A DNA stretch of 64,000 nt from Cymbomonas tetramitiformis (GCA_001247695.2 LGRX02027865.1:1-64000); one strand, 5' to 3'; shown: positions 30,183 through 41,571, numbered from the stretch's first letter. Notes: generated by a model from the sequence alone, not told the origin. Made by a program: numbers and translations.

Positions 30183-30256
30183 ACCCCCGTAGCTCAGTTG
30201 GTTAGAGCGTCGCACTAGAGAAGCGAACGTCGCGGGTTCAAATCCCGTCGTGGAGC
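30183..30256 (+). tRNA. tRNA-like sequence, probably a pseudogene or SINE head
   Basis: An A box (TAGCTCAGTTGGTTAGAGC) and a B box (GGTTCAAATCC) are intact and correctly spaced. The D stem GCTC/GAGC and T stem GCGGG/CCCGT pair. The anticodon arm TCGCA-CTAGAGA-AGCGA has one mismatch, and the loop would read AGA. Ser would need a long variable arm, which is absent. The acceptor stem ACCCCCG/CGTGGAG has about three mismatches and no good 3' end. TTTT follows, so RNA polymerase III could still use it. Confidence 0.5.
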
Positions 30257-30311
30257 ATTTTCGCCCCACGACGATATATGATTTGACCCGGCTCGTACCG
30301 TGAAAATCCCC

Positions 30312-30696
30312 GCACCAATTTCAGACCCTCACAAGTTTCCCTTTCCCGGGTTTAGTAGTGTGGGCGCTTCTTTTAGCTCCGCCTCAATATGCATTCTGAG
30401 TTCAGTGTCATTCTCACCTCTAAGATATTCGAGAGCATTGCCTGGTCCAGGACACTCAAGTTGGATATATGTAAAGGTGCATATAATACCATGTTGACAG
30501 TTGACAGTACCGGTCAACTATGGGGGAGGCCGTCATACCTAGCTTTCGTGATCGTGCCTGGGAGGCTTGCAGGCCTAGCAGTTCTCTGCTTCTAGCAGCT
30601 GTATACACTTTGGCAGCGACTTTCGAAATATCTTTGATCGGTGGCACATTGTGTTCCTCCATCATTCTAAGATGTTTTCCTTTGGCTTTTCCTTTG
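30312..30696 (-). pseudogene. LINE fragment matching the RNase H to zinc-knuckle part of the LINE at 7967
   Basis: On the minus strand KGKHLRMMEEHNVPPIKDIS, AARSRELLGLQASQARSRKLG, CTFTYIQLECPGPGN and EAPTLLNPGKG correspond to SQGKYLRMLNENNTAPTKDI, ASRSRELLGLQASPARLFKLG, CTFEHIQLECSGHNN and KPKLLNPGKG of the ORF at 7967-10253. A frame change lies near the CPYC position, which is degraded. Both ends are truncated, and the right end abuts a gag-element fragment at about 30697. Confidence 0.85.
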
Positions 30697-31838
30697 GCAG
30701 CGGCGTTTTGCATCCCCATTGAGGACTGTGAAGAGGAGGCCGACACTCTAGCGGTGTATCAGGTCTTCCAGCAGGCGTCCGATTTCGGGGCGTCGGCGTT
30801 CGGCCGCGACGGTGAGGCAGTACGGTGCGCCAGTGGTGGTGTCGGCTGGCGGCATTCCGAGCACGACGTGGACGTTTCGGCGTACGGCTTCCACGTCGAG
30901 GAGGACTCTGACGGCGATGGCGATGACGTGCTGGCAGAGCTCCACAAGATCTCGGAGAAGGTGCACGATGTGGGGAGGCGCTCAGGTGAGTCTTTCTCAC
31001 ATGCGTCCGTGCCTCGTCCCACGCAAGCGGCGGTGGCGGTGCACGGCGCGACGGTTTCGGCATCACGACCGGCTGGACCGGGTGGTGCCAGCGGCCCGTG
31101 GTGTTTGGGCAGGGCTCGACTCGCCCGAGCCTCGGGACGATATCCGTTAATCAGGTGGCAGCGGCGTCATTAGAGGAGCCTCCCACCTACTGGCACATGG
31201 CGCGCGTTTGCCCGCGGCCCACGGAGGAGTTTCCGGGCGGCATTGAGCTGCTACCGGTATCGGGGGCGTTCGCGCAGCCGTTCTCTGTCGGGGCGTGCTC
31301 ATTTGCACCGTCGGAGGTATCATTCGTGGAGCCCGAGGAGAAATCCTCAATCGAGCCGATCGAGGCATCATTCGTGGAATCCGACGGGGAGTTATTATTC
31401 CTTGACTCCGATTCGGAGAAATCATTCCTGGGAGCCCCTGACTGTGCGTCGGAGGTGCGCTCTCAGCAGGCGGTGGGCTGCGGTACTTTGCCGTTTGGGC
31501 TCCTCCCACATTTCATTTTGCTTGCCTGTTTGCTCGGCATCTTCTGCTTTGGCATTGCTGGGGTGGCTGCGGGCTTTGGCGGCATCAACAACAACAACGC
31601 CTGCAACTCCGTCACCGAAGACCCGGTGATGTGTATTGGGGCGACATCTATTCTGGGGTGGACACTCTGTCCCCGGAGACACGGCAGCAGGTGCTACAAC
31701 TGTTTGCTGCTGCAGGTGGTGCCGGTGCTGCTGCGGCTGCACCTGGTGGTGAATCTGGTGATTGGACTTGAGAGCATGGCGATGTGCCCGCCGACGGTGT
31801 TCCTTAGTGTTTCTGGACGTGTGCCAGTCTGGTGGTGA
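30697..31838 (+). pseudogene. gag: Gag C-terminal half of a gag-only LTR element (related to 50802-54368)
   Basis: It starts AAAFCIPIEDCEEEADTLAVYQVFQQASD, which aligns with AAAFCIPIDDEDAEGVHALAMCAVFQEAADD of the protein at 51214-53784. DVSAYGFHVEEDSDGDGDDVL then aligns with DVSAYGFSVDAV..SGDDIL, and SHASVPRPTQ with THASFPPPAG. A frame change near 31100 leads to a second ORF (31098-31838) with an acidic linker (..VEPEEKSSIEPIEASFVESDGELLFLDSDSE) and a hydrophobic segment HFILLACLLGIFCFGIAGVAAGF. The N-terminal half and zinc knuckle are missing. It belongs to a broken element whose 3' LTR starts at 32097. Confidence 0.75.
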
Positions 31839-32096
31839 CTGGTGCACGGCGCTTCATTGTCAACACAAGATCGCGACACCCTTTTGTTTCTGAGATGACA
31901 ATCTATTTTGGTACAAGAATACTCTTGGTATCAAGATTAGCTGCACAGATGTGTTTTGCGGCAGCATTCCTTTTGTTTTCAACTTGCTCTCGGTTAGATC
32001 AGAATTGCACAGAAGAGCTGTATATGGCCAAGTGCCATCAACTTTCCTGCTGACCTCACTATTTGCTAGTGACCACGCTCCTGTACGGAGGTGGTG

Positions 32097-32335
32097 TGCC
32101 GAGATCTGTGTTTCAGGCAGCCCTTGCAGGCAAGCCCCCGAACCTCGACTCTAGTGTGTCCATACAGACCGTAGTGACAATCATAGCTGTAGTAGTAGGA
32201 GTACAGTACAGTGCGTGACCGACCGACCGAGCGGGTTTAGGTTTTAAGTTATCTCCCACTAATTATTATGACACTTTACACTCTCAATAAGTGAACGGTA
32301 CACTGCATTCTGGCTCACTAGGATATATCGTCGAT
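32097..32335 (+). repeat. 3' LTR (partial) of the third gag-only element
   Basis: It starts TGCCGAGATCTGTG after a GGAGGTGGTG purine tract. The part from GCGGGTTTAGG to GCTCACTAGGATATATCG matches 19080-19184 in direct orientation. The match ends at about 32330, so the LTR end is eroded or truncated. Confidence 0.65.
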
Positions 32336-32344
32336 AGTCCGCAT

Positions 32345-34660
32345 CATAACCATCCATCGATATGTCCCACAACAAGTTTTCGGTATTTTTTAATGACATT
32401 CGCGCGCGGTGGGTTTGGGAGTTTTGATGATTGTTAAGTGGTGTAAATTGGGTGAGGTGTGAGTTTTATGCATAAAACTTGATATGCAAAGTATCATGTC
32501 AAAAAAGTAAAAATTGAAAAAGTTATGGATGATTTTCGTTTTCAGATTTGATAACTTTTTTGATGCTGACTTTTTCGCAGGCTGAAAACCGAGGCCAGAG
32601 GTCTTTGTGGATGATGAAGAATGACAATTTTTGGGTGTGGATGATGGTGATGACCTTTAAGGTGACATAGGATGGCGTCATGCATGACTCGTCGTCAAAC
32701 GAATGTGGGACCAGAAAGATAGCGTTTCTGACAATAACGAATGTGCCACCTCGCAAGATGTTGAGTTTTTGTTAGTCAATGGAAACCGTGGGCCATCGAT
32801 CGATCGATACGATGATTTGCGATCTAGAATTTGATTGGTTGGGCGGTGAAACGATTCCGCTAGCGTTCGATTTTCAAGCATATTGTACACCAGAATTTGA
32901 AGTTCATTAGTTTTGTATTACGGCGGCCAGCAGGATATGTCTGGACGAATTTAGGGAGCGTTTTTGCCGATCGCTGAAGTTTCCTCACCAGTGTGCGCAC
33001 AGGTTCCTCTTCACTGCTAGCTTCGCATAACGAGTTGGTTGCGAATCTTGCGTGCTTTGGTATGCGCCGGCTGCTGGGATCTTTTGGTGCAGGTGGTTAT
33101 GCGCCGGCTGCTGGGTTCTTTTGGTGGAGGTGCAGGGTGTTGTCAGCTTCGTGGTTATGTTTTTAATTCCTGTTGCTTTCGTTTCCCACAAGATTCGTTA
33201 CGTCCCGCATGTTTATGATGCCCGATCTTGTGCTACGAAGGTCGTGGTATTTCTCCTGCGTCGTTTATCTTGATCTGGGCAGCAGCGCGGTCCATCTTGA
33301 AATGGGAAGCGCCGTTTATCTTGAACCGGGTAGCAGCGCGTCTGGGGCTTGCCCTGGCGGGATCTTCCTCGGTCTTAGTTGGCCATGCTACTTTCAATTT
33401 AGGATTTAGATCACTTAGGCTTTTCGCCATGCTCCTTCGCTTCTCAACTTATGTGAAACAGTCAGCGATGCTGCTTCTTTTCCACCGGCTGACAGTTTCA
33501 GTAAATGTTCGCAGGCACTACGGGATCTTCTGCTCGCCCAAAAAATGATATTTAGCACTCGCAGTTTGCGTGGTCTGCGTGGCACGAGCATTCTTGATGT
33601 CCTTAGGGACACGTTCATTTTGCTTGTTGAGATGCGATAGGGATTTGCTCTTTTAGAACCCGTTTAGTATCAGGTTATAGAATAGAATAGTTTGATAAGC
33701 GGTATTGGAACTATAAATGTGCTGCTGCAAATTTGTATTATCATTATGATTTTGCCCTACATGATTTCTGTTGTGTGAATAGCTGATAGTGTTGTCCGAG
33801 CAAGAGAAACCCTGCCGTCACGTATATACGCGTTTTGTATACCGGTTCGAATCTGAAGAACGGAATCGTGACTCTTTCGAACAGAGTGAAATAAATGTCA
33901 GCGAATATTATCAAGCGAATAACGCGGAATTATTCTAAAAAGTCAGGAGAGGTCATGTCAAAAAATTATTTCTGTCCCGTATTTATCAAAAGTTATCAAG
34001 TTATTTGAATTGTTTGCTATATGTACATCAATACATTATAAATCGATATGCCGACCAAATAAATATCGAAAATCGATCGATGACCACGCTTCAAGCAGCT
34101 TAAGGGGCATAGATGAACCGGCTTCTGAGACTCGGCTTCAGTAGTGCGCAGGCCGCAGTGCAATTGCAGAGGGGCTGAGGTGACCCAGCGAGGCTTAGAG
34201 GGTCCCGTTCTTCACCATTGAGGAATTTCACTACCCTTCGCTACTCCGGAAAATCAGGGGAAATCTACCGAATTTTGTGCTGAATCCTTCGATTCCATAT
34301 AGGATGGATACACAGTGTAGCTGATCTTTTGTGGATACATGGTGCCAACGGATTTAGTCGAAGTAGGACAAGGCACACGCAAGCATACTCACATACCGGC
34401 AAACTAGGCAAGCGTATCGGGCCCGTTTGGCTGTTTTCTTGAGAAAGCAACATCTTATAAAATATTTCGATACGTACTCAACTACCCATCCATCATTCTA
34501 GTCAGCGAAAGCCAAATCGATCACACAAATGGCAAATCAGTTGCAAAACCGATGGATAGTACTTCTTCAAAACTAAATATACATTTGCATCCTCCCTTTC
34601 TTCAGCAGGCGAGTCTTCAATCATCTTATCAGCCACATCTTTATCTGGTCCTGAATTGTT
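32345..34660. other. about 2.3 kb without a supported gene
   Basis: Contains a 37-40 bp direct duplication with the phrase ATGCGCCGGCTGCTGGG (33062 and 33100) and a GGGCAGCAGCGCG/GGGTAGCAGCGCG repeat (33277 and 33330). ORFs stay under about 110 codons. I see no domain, RNA gene or transposon end. Confidence 0.35.
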
Positions 34661-34795
34661 GCGGTGCTGATTCTGCGCTTGTCTGACAGTGCTGATGGGC
34701 GATGCATCTCATGGCTTGAGCACACTGCTAGATCTCGTTGCTTTCGTGCACACACAATTCTTGTGAAATTTCATTGGCGAAATAGAAGGCCGACG

Positions 34796-36130
34796 TTACA
34801 TATCCTCTTGCCCTGCATCGCTGCTGGGGGCCGCCTTGCCTTGCCCTGCGCTGCTGCCGGGGCCCGCCTTGTCTTGCCCTGCGCTGCTGCCGGGGCCCGC
34901 CTTGCCTTGCCCTGCGCTGCTGCCGGGGCCCGCCTTGCCTTGCCCTGCGCTGCTGCCGGGGCCCGCCTTGCCTTGCCCTGCGCTGCTGCTGGGGCCCGCC
35001 TTGCCTTGCCCTGCGCTGCTGCCGGGGCCCGCCTTGCCTTGCCCTGCGCTGCTGCCGGGGCCCGCCTTGCCTTGCCCTGCGCGCTGCTGCCGGGGCCCGC
35101 CTTGCCTTGCCCTGCGCTGCTGCCGGGGCCCGCCTTGTCTTGCCCTGCGCTGCTGATGGGGCCCGCCTTGCCTTGCCCTGCGCTGCTGCCAGGGCCCGCC
35201 TTGCCTTGCCCTGCGCTGCTGATGGGGCCCGCCTTGCCTTGCCCTGCGCTGCTGCCGGGGCCCGCCCGCCTGCCCTGCGCTGCTGCCAGGGCCCGCCTTG
35301 CCTTGCCCTGCGCTGCTGCCGGGGCCCGCCTTGCCTTGCCCTGCGCTGCTGCTGGGGCCCGCCTTGCCTTGCCCTGCGCTGCTGCCGGGGCCCGCCTTGC
35401 CTTGCCCTGCACTGCTGCCGGGGCCCGCCTTGCCTTGCCCTGCGCTGCTGCTGGGGCCCGCCTTGCCTTGCCCTGCGCTGCTGCTGGGGCCTACCTCGCC
35501 ATGCTCTGCATCGCTGTTGCCCCCCCCCTCACCTTGCTCTGCATCGCTGTTGGGGCCCACCTCGCCAGGCTCTGCATCGCTGCCGGGGCCCGCCTTGCCT
35601 GACCTGGCGGCATTGCTGGGGCCCGCCTTCCCTGACCCGGTATTGCTGTTTACGCCCGCATTGCCTTGCCCGGCGTCACTGTTGGGGCCCAGCCACCCGA
35701 CGGCGCTTCTCGGGCGCGCATTTGTTTGTTTGTCTGCGCGCCTCTTCGCAGATTGGACCACCCTGGCGCGGCGCAGCCGGTTCAGCGAGGCGAGTTGACT
35801 CGGGCGGTTGTGGGCCGCCATCAGCGGCAAAGCGCGGCTTGCTCCCGAGCTCTGATCACGAGCTGCTCCGTCGTGGGCGTGATTGGAGCCCTGCGTCACC
35901 TCCCCTGGCTCATCGGCTACCATCTCCTTGCCGTCCCCCTCCTGTTTGAGCTTGTCTTGGCCAACAGGGTCGCTGGCTAGACTGAAACCTTCAGTGGCGC
36001 CCTTGTGCTCCTTGGAGGGCTTGAAGACGCCTTCAGTGCTTCCTGCCTTGACCCAGTTCTCCGACACAATAACATGCTTGATGGTCTGTCGGAGATACGT
36101 GTAGGTGACGTGGATCCTGCCAGCTTCGTC
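34796..36130 (-). CDS. last exon of the sialidase-like gene with an 11-residue repeat tail
   Basis: This is exon G of the gene above. After IKHVIVSENWVKAG there is a low-complexity linker, then from about 35690 to 34815 some 26 copies of an 11-residue repeat (AGPGSSAGQGK, variants AGPSSS..). Midway, near 35275, an indel shifts the frame so that about six units are read as QRRARQGGPRQ. A second indel near 35085 returns the original frame. No stop is created in either frame. The repeat is Gly/Ser/Ala/Gln-rich with regularly spaced Lys or Arg and is likely disordered, perhaps a cell-wall or mucilage binding tail. Confidence 0.75.
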   Translation of the reverse strand, partial: DEAGRIHVTYTYLRQTIKHVIVSENWVKAGSTEGVFKPSKEHKGATEGFSLASDPVGQDKLKQEGDGKEMVADEPGEVTQGSNHAHDGAARDQSSGASRALPLMAAHNRPSQLASLNRLRRARVVQSAKRRADKQTNARPRSAVGWLGPNSDAGQGNAGVNSNTGSGKAGPSNAARSGKAGPGSDAEPGEVGPNSDAEQGEGGGNSDAEHGEVGPSSSAGQGKAGPSSSAGQGKAGPGSSAGQGKAGPGSSAGQGKAGPSSSAGQGKAGPGSSAGQGKAGPGSSAGQAGGPRQQRRARQGGPHQQRRARQGGPWQQRRARQGGPHQQRRARQGGPRQQRRARQGGPRQQRAGQGKAGPGSSAGQGKAGPGSSAGQGKAGPSSSAGQGKAGPGSSAGQGKAGPGSSAGQGKAGPGSSAGQDKAGPGSSAGQGKAAPSSDAGQEDM

Positions 36131-39100
36131 CTGAGTGCGTAGGTATCACATGCAAATCGCACCTGTCAAGCTCGCCCAATGGGGAGGCACTGCAGGGCTC
36201 GGTTGTACACGAAGCTGGGTTTCCAGGGTATGTGAGTGGACGGCAGGGTGCCTGGAGCTGTGCACAGACTTGTACAGAAGGGTCCATGCAACATCGAGCT
36301 CGCAGGAGTGCCAAACAAAACACACAGAGGGGATCATCGAGCTCGCAGGACATGCGCACCCGATCGGAGCGGTGCATCACCTGAAGAATTGAGGGATACG
36401 AGTACTCGCCAAGTGTCCCCTTCTCGAGGTCCCGCACGAAGGGCCACGTGGCGCCCCCATCAGCAGAAAGTGCCAGCGACATGGGGTGGCGGTTGCCACC
36501 AGGACCGCCTGTAGCATTGCAGCAGCCCCCCTTGTAAGTAAGCTGCTGCTGTCACAAGGGTATGGCAGTGCACCAGTGCCGCCCCCCAGCTTGCAGACGA
36601 GTTAAAGCTGCCATGCGCTGCAGTCGAACCCGACAGCTTAGGCCTCGCGGCGGTCACGCTTGTCGGAGCGCCGTAGTGACACCCCGCAATGACAGCGCGC
36701 TTCACCCTCGAAGGCCTCTCCCGCAGAACAGTACCTGCGTTGTTGTTAAAGGCCAGAGCAATCCATCCCGACCTTAGTCGGATAGCCTGCAGCCCGGCGT
36801 TGTTATTCGGCAGAATGGTCGCCTGCGGCTTGCTCCAGGACTTCCCGTCATCCTGAGCCCGCCGACGTGCACATCGTGTCAGGCACCACGGCTCACGCAT
36901 CGTGTTCAACACCCACTCTCATGACGCCGTGTCATCCCCCGGGCGCCTCTTCTGAATATAGAACAGCTCTGCAGCGCCTAAGCGGTCCTCAGCCTGCTGC
37001 AGTGGGGAGCATGGTGGCCTGGATGCATGCTGCAGGCAGTGCGGCGAGAGGCTAGTCCCTGCCCGAGTAGCCGGAGAGTGGAATGTGGTGCGCTTCACTC
37101 GGAAAGGGCTGCGCCCGGTACCCTGCACCTAGCCCTCCGGGTAGGGACCAGAACTACGGGAGGTGCCAGGGAGAGGACGATGGCTTAACGACCAATGGAA
37201 TGTGACGGAGCGCCGAAGGACAGAGACCACAGACAGGATACCCGGACACAGACAAGCTTTGACGGGGCACAACTGACACCGGGAAATCTCCGTTGCCCGT
37301 CCTTGTTCACATAAAGCGAGGCCAGCTTGGCATAGTGAACTGTACTCGAGGCTTGTAGGTGGGCCACAGCCAACACCTAGCACCTTCGGCAGAGATTCAA
37401 CTGTGCTCCCAGGGTAGGGGTTTGCTTACAGCTGGTGCTTGGGTTGTGGGTGTCATGAGGCGTCCGCCGGGTTGTAGGGTATAGGTCCACACACACTCGC
37501 AGCCCACAGCCGAAATGTTATAAACTGTATGATCCCTCGGCTTCGGTGCGTGAGGTCCCTTACCCTCGTGGCGCCTCCCAGGGCTCACGCGCACTCGCGC
37601 AGCTGCCCCCGGTCAGTGCCCCAGGCACCCTCGGCTCCGCACCTGGGACGTGCTCCGGTACACGTGGACACCGCGGCGGTCGCGGAAGAATGCCACCAGA
37701 GCTTCTGCTCCACGTCAGCCGTCCCCGTACCCGCCCGGTCAGTCTCCGTGCCCCACCCCGCGCGCCCGCACCGCGACCCCCGATGTCTGGGCTCTGTGCC
37801 AGCCGCCGGGCAGTGACCAGCGCCACGTGGCGTGCACTCACTGCAGCGACCCGGGCGACCTGCGGAAGCAAGTGCTGGCAGGTGGGAAGCAGGCAAGGAA
37901 ATGGTGGGCAAGGGGGCCACGTGGCGTGGACGCACTTTTACCAGTGCGCACCACGGAGGGCTGGGCCAACCACGCGCCCGCCTGGCACCGATGGACCGGT
38001 CCCCTCACCCCCCAGCCAGGTCTCCCGCAGCGTCAGGCAGTGAGCATCGAACCGCTCCACGATTCGCAAGAGAGCTTAGTGAGGTAAGCACGCGGTGCGC
38101 CATGGCTTCTGCCGTGTGATGCAGGTGGCATTGCTCCTGCCATGTGACGCAGGTGGCACTGCTCCTGCCGTGTGACGCAGGTGGCACTGCTCCTGCCCTA
38201 GGCACAATCACAGAAACTCAAGGCGGGGCCTGGTTCTGTTCGGAAAAGGTGCGCGCCTCCGTGAACCAGAGCACTGTGGCATCCGCTGTTTGGGCAGAGC
38301 GGCGCACCTGGGACATGCTGACCGGGCAGAGCGGCGCACCTGGGACATGCTGACCGGGCAGAGCGACGCACCTGGGACATGCTGACCGGGCAGAGCGGCG
38401 CACCTGGGACATGCTGACCGGGGAGAGCGACGCACCTGGGACATGCTGACGCGCTGCCAAGTTCTCCCCTGCGCAGCACACCAAGAGACAACCCCCCGCC
38501 CCCTCTCCCTTCCGGCTTACCCAGCGCGTGGCTCCCTGAGACACCGGGTAGGGTGCACCCGCCGGCTTACCCAACGCGTGGCTCCCTGCGACACCGGGTA
38601 GGGTGCACCCGCCGGCTCATACAACGCGTGGCTCCCTGAGACACCGGGTAGGGTGCGCCCGCCGGCTTACCCAACGCGTGGCTCCCTGAGACACCGGGTA
38701 GGGTGCACCCGCCGGCTTACCCAGCGCGTGGCTCCCTGAGACACCGGGTAGGGTGCACCCGCCGGCTTACCCAACGCGTGGCTCCCTGAGACACCGGGTA
38801 GGGTGCGCCCGCCGGCTTACCCAACGCGTGGCTCCCTGAGACACCGGGTAGGGTGCACCCGCCGGCTTACCCAACGCGTGGCTCCCTGAGACACCGGGTA
38901 GGGTGCACCCGCCGGCTTACCCAACGCGTGGCTCCCTAAGACACCGGGTAGGGTGCGCCCGCCGGCTTACCCAACGCGTGGCTCCCTGAGACACCGGGTA
39001 GGGTGCACCCGCCGGCTTACCCAGCGCGTGGCTCCCTGAGACACCGGGTAGGGTGCGCCCGCCGGCTTACCCAGCGCGTGGCTCCCTGAGACACCGGGTA

Positions 39101-41483
39101 GGGTGCGCCCGCCGGCATACCCAACGCGTGGCTCCCTGAGACACCGAATAAGGGTGCCCCCGCCGGCTTACCCAACGCGTGGCTCCCTGAGACACCGGGT
39201 AGGGTGCGCCCGCCGGCATACCCAACGCGTGGCTCCCTGAGACACCGAATAAGGTTGCCCCCGCCGGCTTACCCAGCGCGTGGCTCCCTGAGACACCGGG
39301 TAGGGCCGGCTTACCCAACGCGTGGCTCCCTGAGACACCGGGTAGGGTGCACCCGCCGGCTTACCCAGCGCGTGGCTCCCTGAGACACCGGGTAGGGTGC
39401 ACCCGCCGGCTTACCCAACGCGTGGCTCCCTGAGACACCGGGTAGGGTGCACCCGCCGGCTTACCCAACGCGTGGCTCCCTGAGACACCGGGTAGGGTGC
39501 GCCCGCCGGCTTACCCACGCGTGGCTCCCTGAGACACCGGGTAGGGTGCACCCGCCGGCTTACCCAACGCGTGGCTCCCTGAGACACCGGGTAGGGTGCA
39601 CCCGCCGGCTTACCCAACGCGTGGCTCCCTGAGACACCGGGTAGGGTGCACCCGCCGGCTTACCCAGCGCGTGGCTCCCTGAGACACCGGGTAGGGTGCA
39701 CCCGCCGGCTTACCCAGCGCGTGGCTCCCTGAGACACCGGGTAGGGTGCACCCGCCGGCTTACCCAGCGCGTGGCTCCCTGAGACACCGGGTAGGGTGCA
39801 CCTGCCGGCTTACCCAACGCGTGGCTCCCTGAGACACCGGGTAGGGTGCACCCGCCGGCTTACCCAACGCGTGGCTCCCTGAGACACCGGGTAGGGTGCA
39901 CCTGCCGGCTTACCCAACGCGTGGCTCCCTGAGACACCGGGTAGGGCCGGCTTACCCAACGCGTGGCTCCCTGAGACACCGGGTAGGGTGCACCCGCCGG
40001 CTTACCCAACGCGTGGCTCCCTGAGACACCGGGTAGGGTGCACCCGCCGGCTTACCCAGCGCGTGGCTCCCTGAGACACCGGGTAGGGTGCGCCCGGCGG
40101 CTTACCCAACGCGTGGCTCCCTGAGACACCGGGTAGGGTGCCACACGTGCCGTATCAACAGAAACTGGTTACCGCCCGCCAGCCTGCCAGCTGGACTGCC
40201 ACGCCATATCAACAGACACCGGTCACCGGCGTCCAGCTTGCCAGCTGGACTGCCACGCTTCTGCCAGGAGGCAACCAGGAAGCATTGAGTCGACATCACC
40301 ACCTCCACATCTGCAGGCAGCATGGAGGCCCGCTTTCCTCCAGAAGCCGCGCAGGCTCAGCCACAGGCTCGGGCCCTCCCCGAGAGACGGGGCAGGGGGG
40401 AGCAGAAGGTGGGGTCCCGGGAGCTGTGGGCACACCCCGTCGGAGGAGCGCTGCATGCGGCAGTAGTGCTCTGCGAACTTTCGGTACCCGCTCGGAGTGT
40501 AGTACATAGGCAGCAGCCAGTCGCGCCCGTCGGCTCCGAGCAGCATCGTGTTGCGGATGAAGGGGCCGTTGTCGGTGAACACGGTCGTGGCATTGCCCCA
40601 CGTGGCGCCGCTGTCTGCGGACCGCAGCAGATCGACGCGCGACGTTCCCTGCCCCTGCCCTGCGGCCTGGGAGGTGTGCAGCAGCACCACCTCGCCCCGC
40701 TCTGCATCGTGGAACAGCAGCGGGTTCTGCGCGCTGCGTTCCGGGTCCACCGCCACCTGGACACCTCCACCGGCGGCACCGTGTTTCGGAGCCTCGCGGC
40801 TTGGGAGCTTTTAGCCGTGACCCCTTGTGCACCGCGGGATAGGCAGGCAGAAGACAGCTGCCAGGTGTCGCAACCAGCGGTGCAAGGTTCGCTAGAGCAC
40901 TGCCTCCTCTGGTGAAGGCCGCCGCAAATGCCAACGTGTGAGAGCCTAGCGGAAAACTGCACCGGGGGGAGCGGCACCGGGGGAGGCACGTGGCAGGCGC
41001 GCGCACCGGGGAGAGCGGCACCGGGGGGGGCACGTGGCAGGCGCGCGCATCGGGGAGAGCGGTGTTGGTTGGGGCAGACCATGAAGGGCTTGCTCCACTG
41101 CTGGCTGCCAGGCTCGAGGCGAGCCAGCAAGATGCCCACATTCCCATTGCCCTCGGCAGTGCCACTGAACCACGCCAGCAGCAGCGCGCCGCCCGGAAGC
41201 TCGATGAGTGAAGAGGCATGATTGGAGGACCCCGGGGGTGCCTCCAGCAGCCCTGCGAAGGGTCCTGTGCTGTTCGCCTGCCCGGTGTGGTTCTCCTGCC
41301 CCTGCCCCCGCGGGTGCAGAAAGCCGTCTAGCGCCGGCGCGCCCGCACAGCGGGAGTCCTCGGGCGTGGGGTCCGCACATCCATAGGTGACCTCCGCAGT
41401 GAGGTCAAACGCCTCATCCCGCAACGCCTGCATGGACGCGCTCCCATAAATGAGGAGGTGCGCCGATTTACGGTGCGTCACCA
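34796..41483 (-). CDS. sialidase-like (BNR/Asp-box) protein gene, seven readable exons
   Basis: Exons on the minus strand: A 41483-41080, B 40756-40436, C 37981-37942, D 37704-37643, E 36852-36735, F 36508-36381, G 36130-34796. All introns are GT-AG and every junction phase agrees, giving about 800 residues from exon A on. The spliced protein follows the BNR_2 sialidase-like layout: NHASSLIELPGGALLLAWFSG (A), QNPLLFHDA, SADSGATW, GPFIRNTMLL, WLLPMYYTPSGY and FAEHYCRMQRSSDG (B), AQPSVV (C), ALVAFFRDRRGVHVYRS (D), QDDGKSWSKPQATILPNNNAGLQAIRL (E), SADGGATWPFVRDLE and GEYSYPSILQ (F), DEAGRIHVTYTYLRQTIKHV (G). Three Asp boxes are present. The family removes sialic acid or acts on related glycans; the substrate here is unknown. 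Exon G adds a repetitive tail. The true N-terminus is unclear; a signal-peptide exon may lie at 42789-42943. Confidence 0.8.
34815..35690 (-). repeat. 33-bp coding minisatellite (sialidase tail)
   Basis: On the plus strand the unit contains GCTGCCGGGGCCCGCCTTGC plus CTTGCCCTGCGCT. Units are nearly the same between 34850 and 35490 and more diverged towards 35690. Plus-strand ORFs across it are by-products. Confidence 0.9.
38290..38455 (+). repeat. 33-bp tandem repeat, five units
   Basis: The unit contains GCGCACCTGGGACATGCTGA and CCGGGCAGAGCG. Nearly perfect copies. Confidence 0.9.
38505..40140 (+). repeat. 50-bp minisatellite, about 32 units
   Basis: The unit contains ACGCGTGGCTCCCTGAGACA, CCGGGTAGGGTGCACCCGCC and GGCTTACCCA. 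Most units are nearly the same. Rare variants include GAATAAGG for GGGTAGGG (39145 and 39246) and a shortened unit (39305, 39945). The whole array lies in the intron between exons B and C. Confidence 0.95.
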
Positions 41484-41571
41484 CTGCGGCGAGATGCCGT
41501 CCAGAGAGCCCTCCTTGGCTCGACGGACCTGGCTTGGCTCTGGAAGAGCGCAGCGTTCGAGTAGCGCGCAC

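Larger units (their letters stand above)
37982..40435 (-). other. large minisatellite-filled intron of the sialidase-like gene
   Basis: The intron between exons B and C is 2454 bp, GT-AG on the minus strand (GTGTGC..GCCAG). About 1.8 kb of it is tandem repeat: a 33-bp array at 38290-38455 and a 50-bp array at 38505-40140. Confidence 0.7.

Noticed and set aside
34664..35949. Plus-strand ORFs of 312 and 280 codons rich in LPCAAAGARLA and PCPALLPGPA repeats
   Set aside because: They are shadows of the 33-bp coding minisatellite, which has sense on the minus strand as the tail of the sialidase-like gene.
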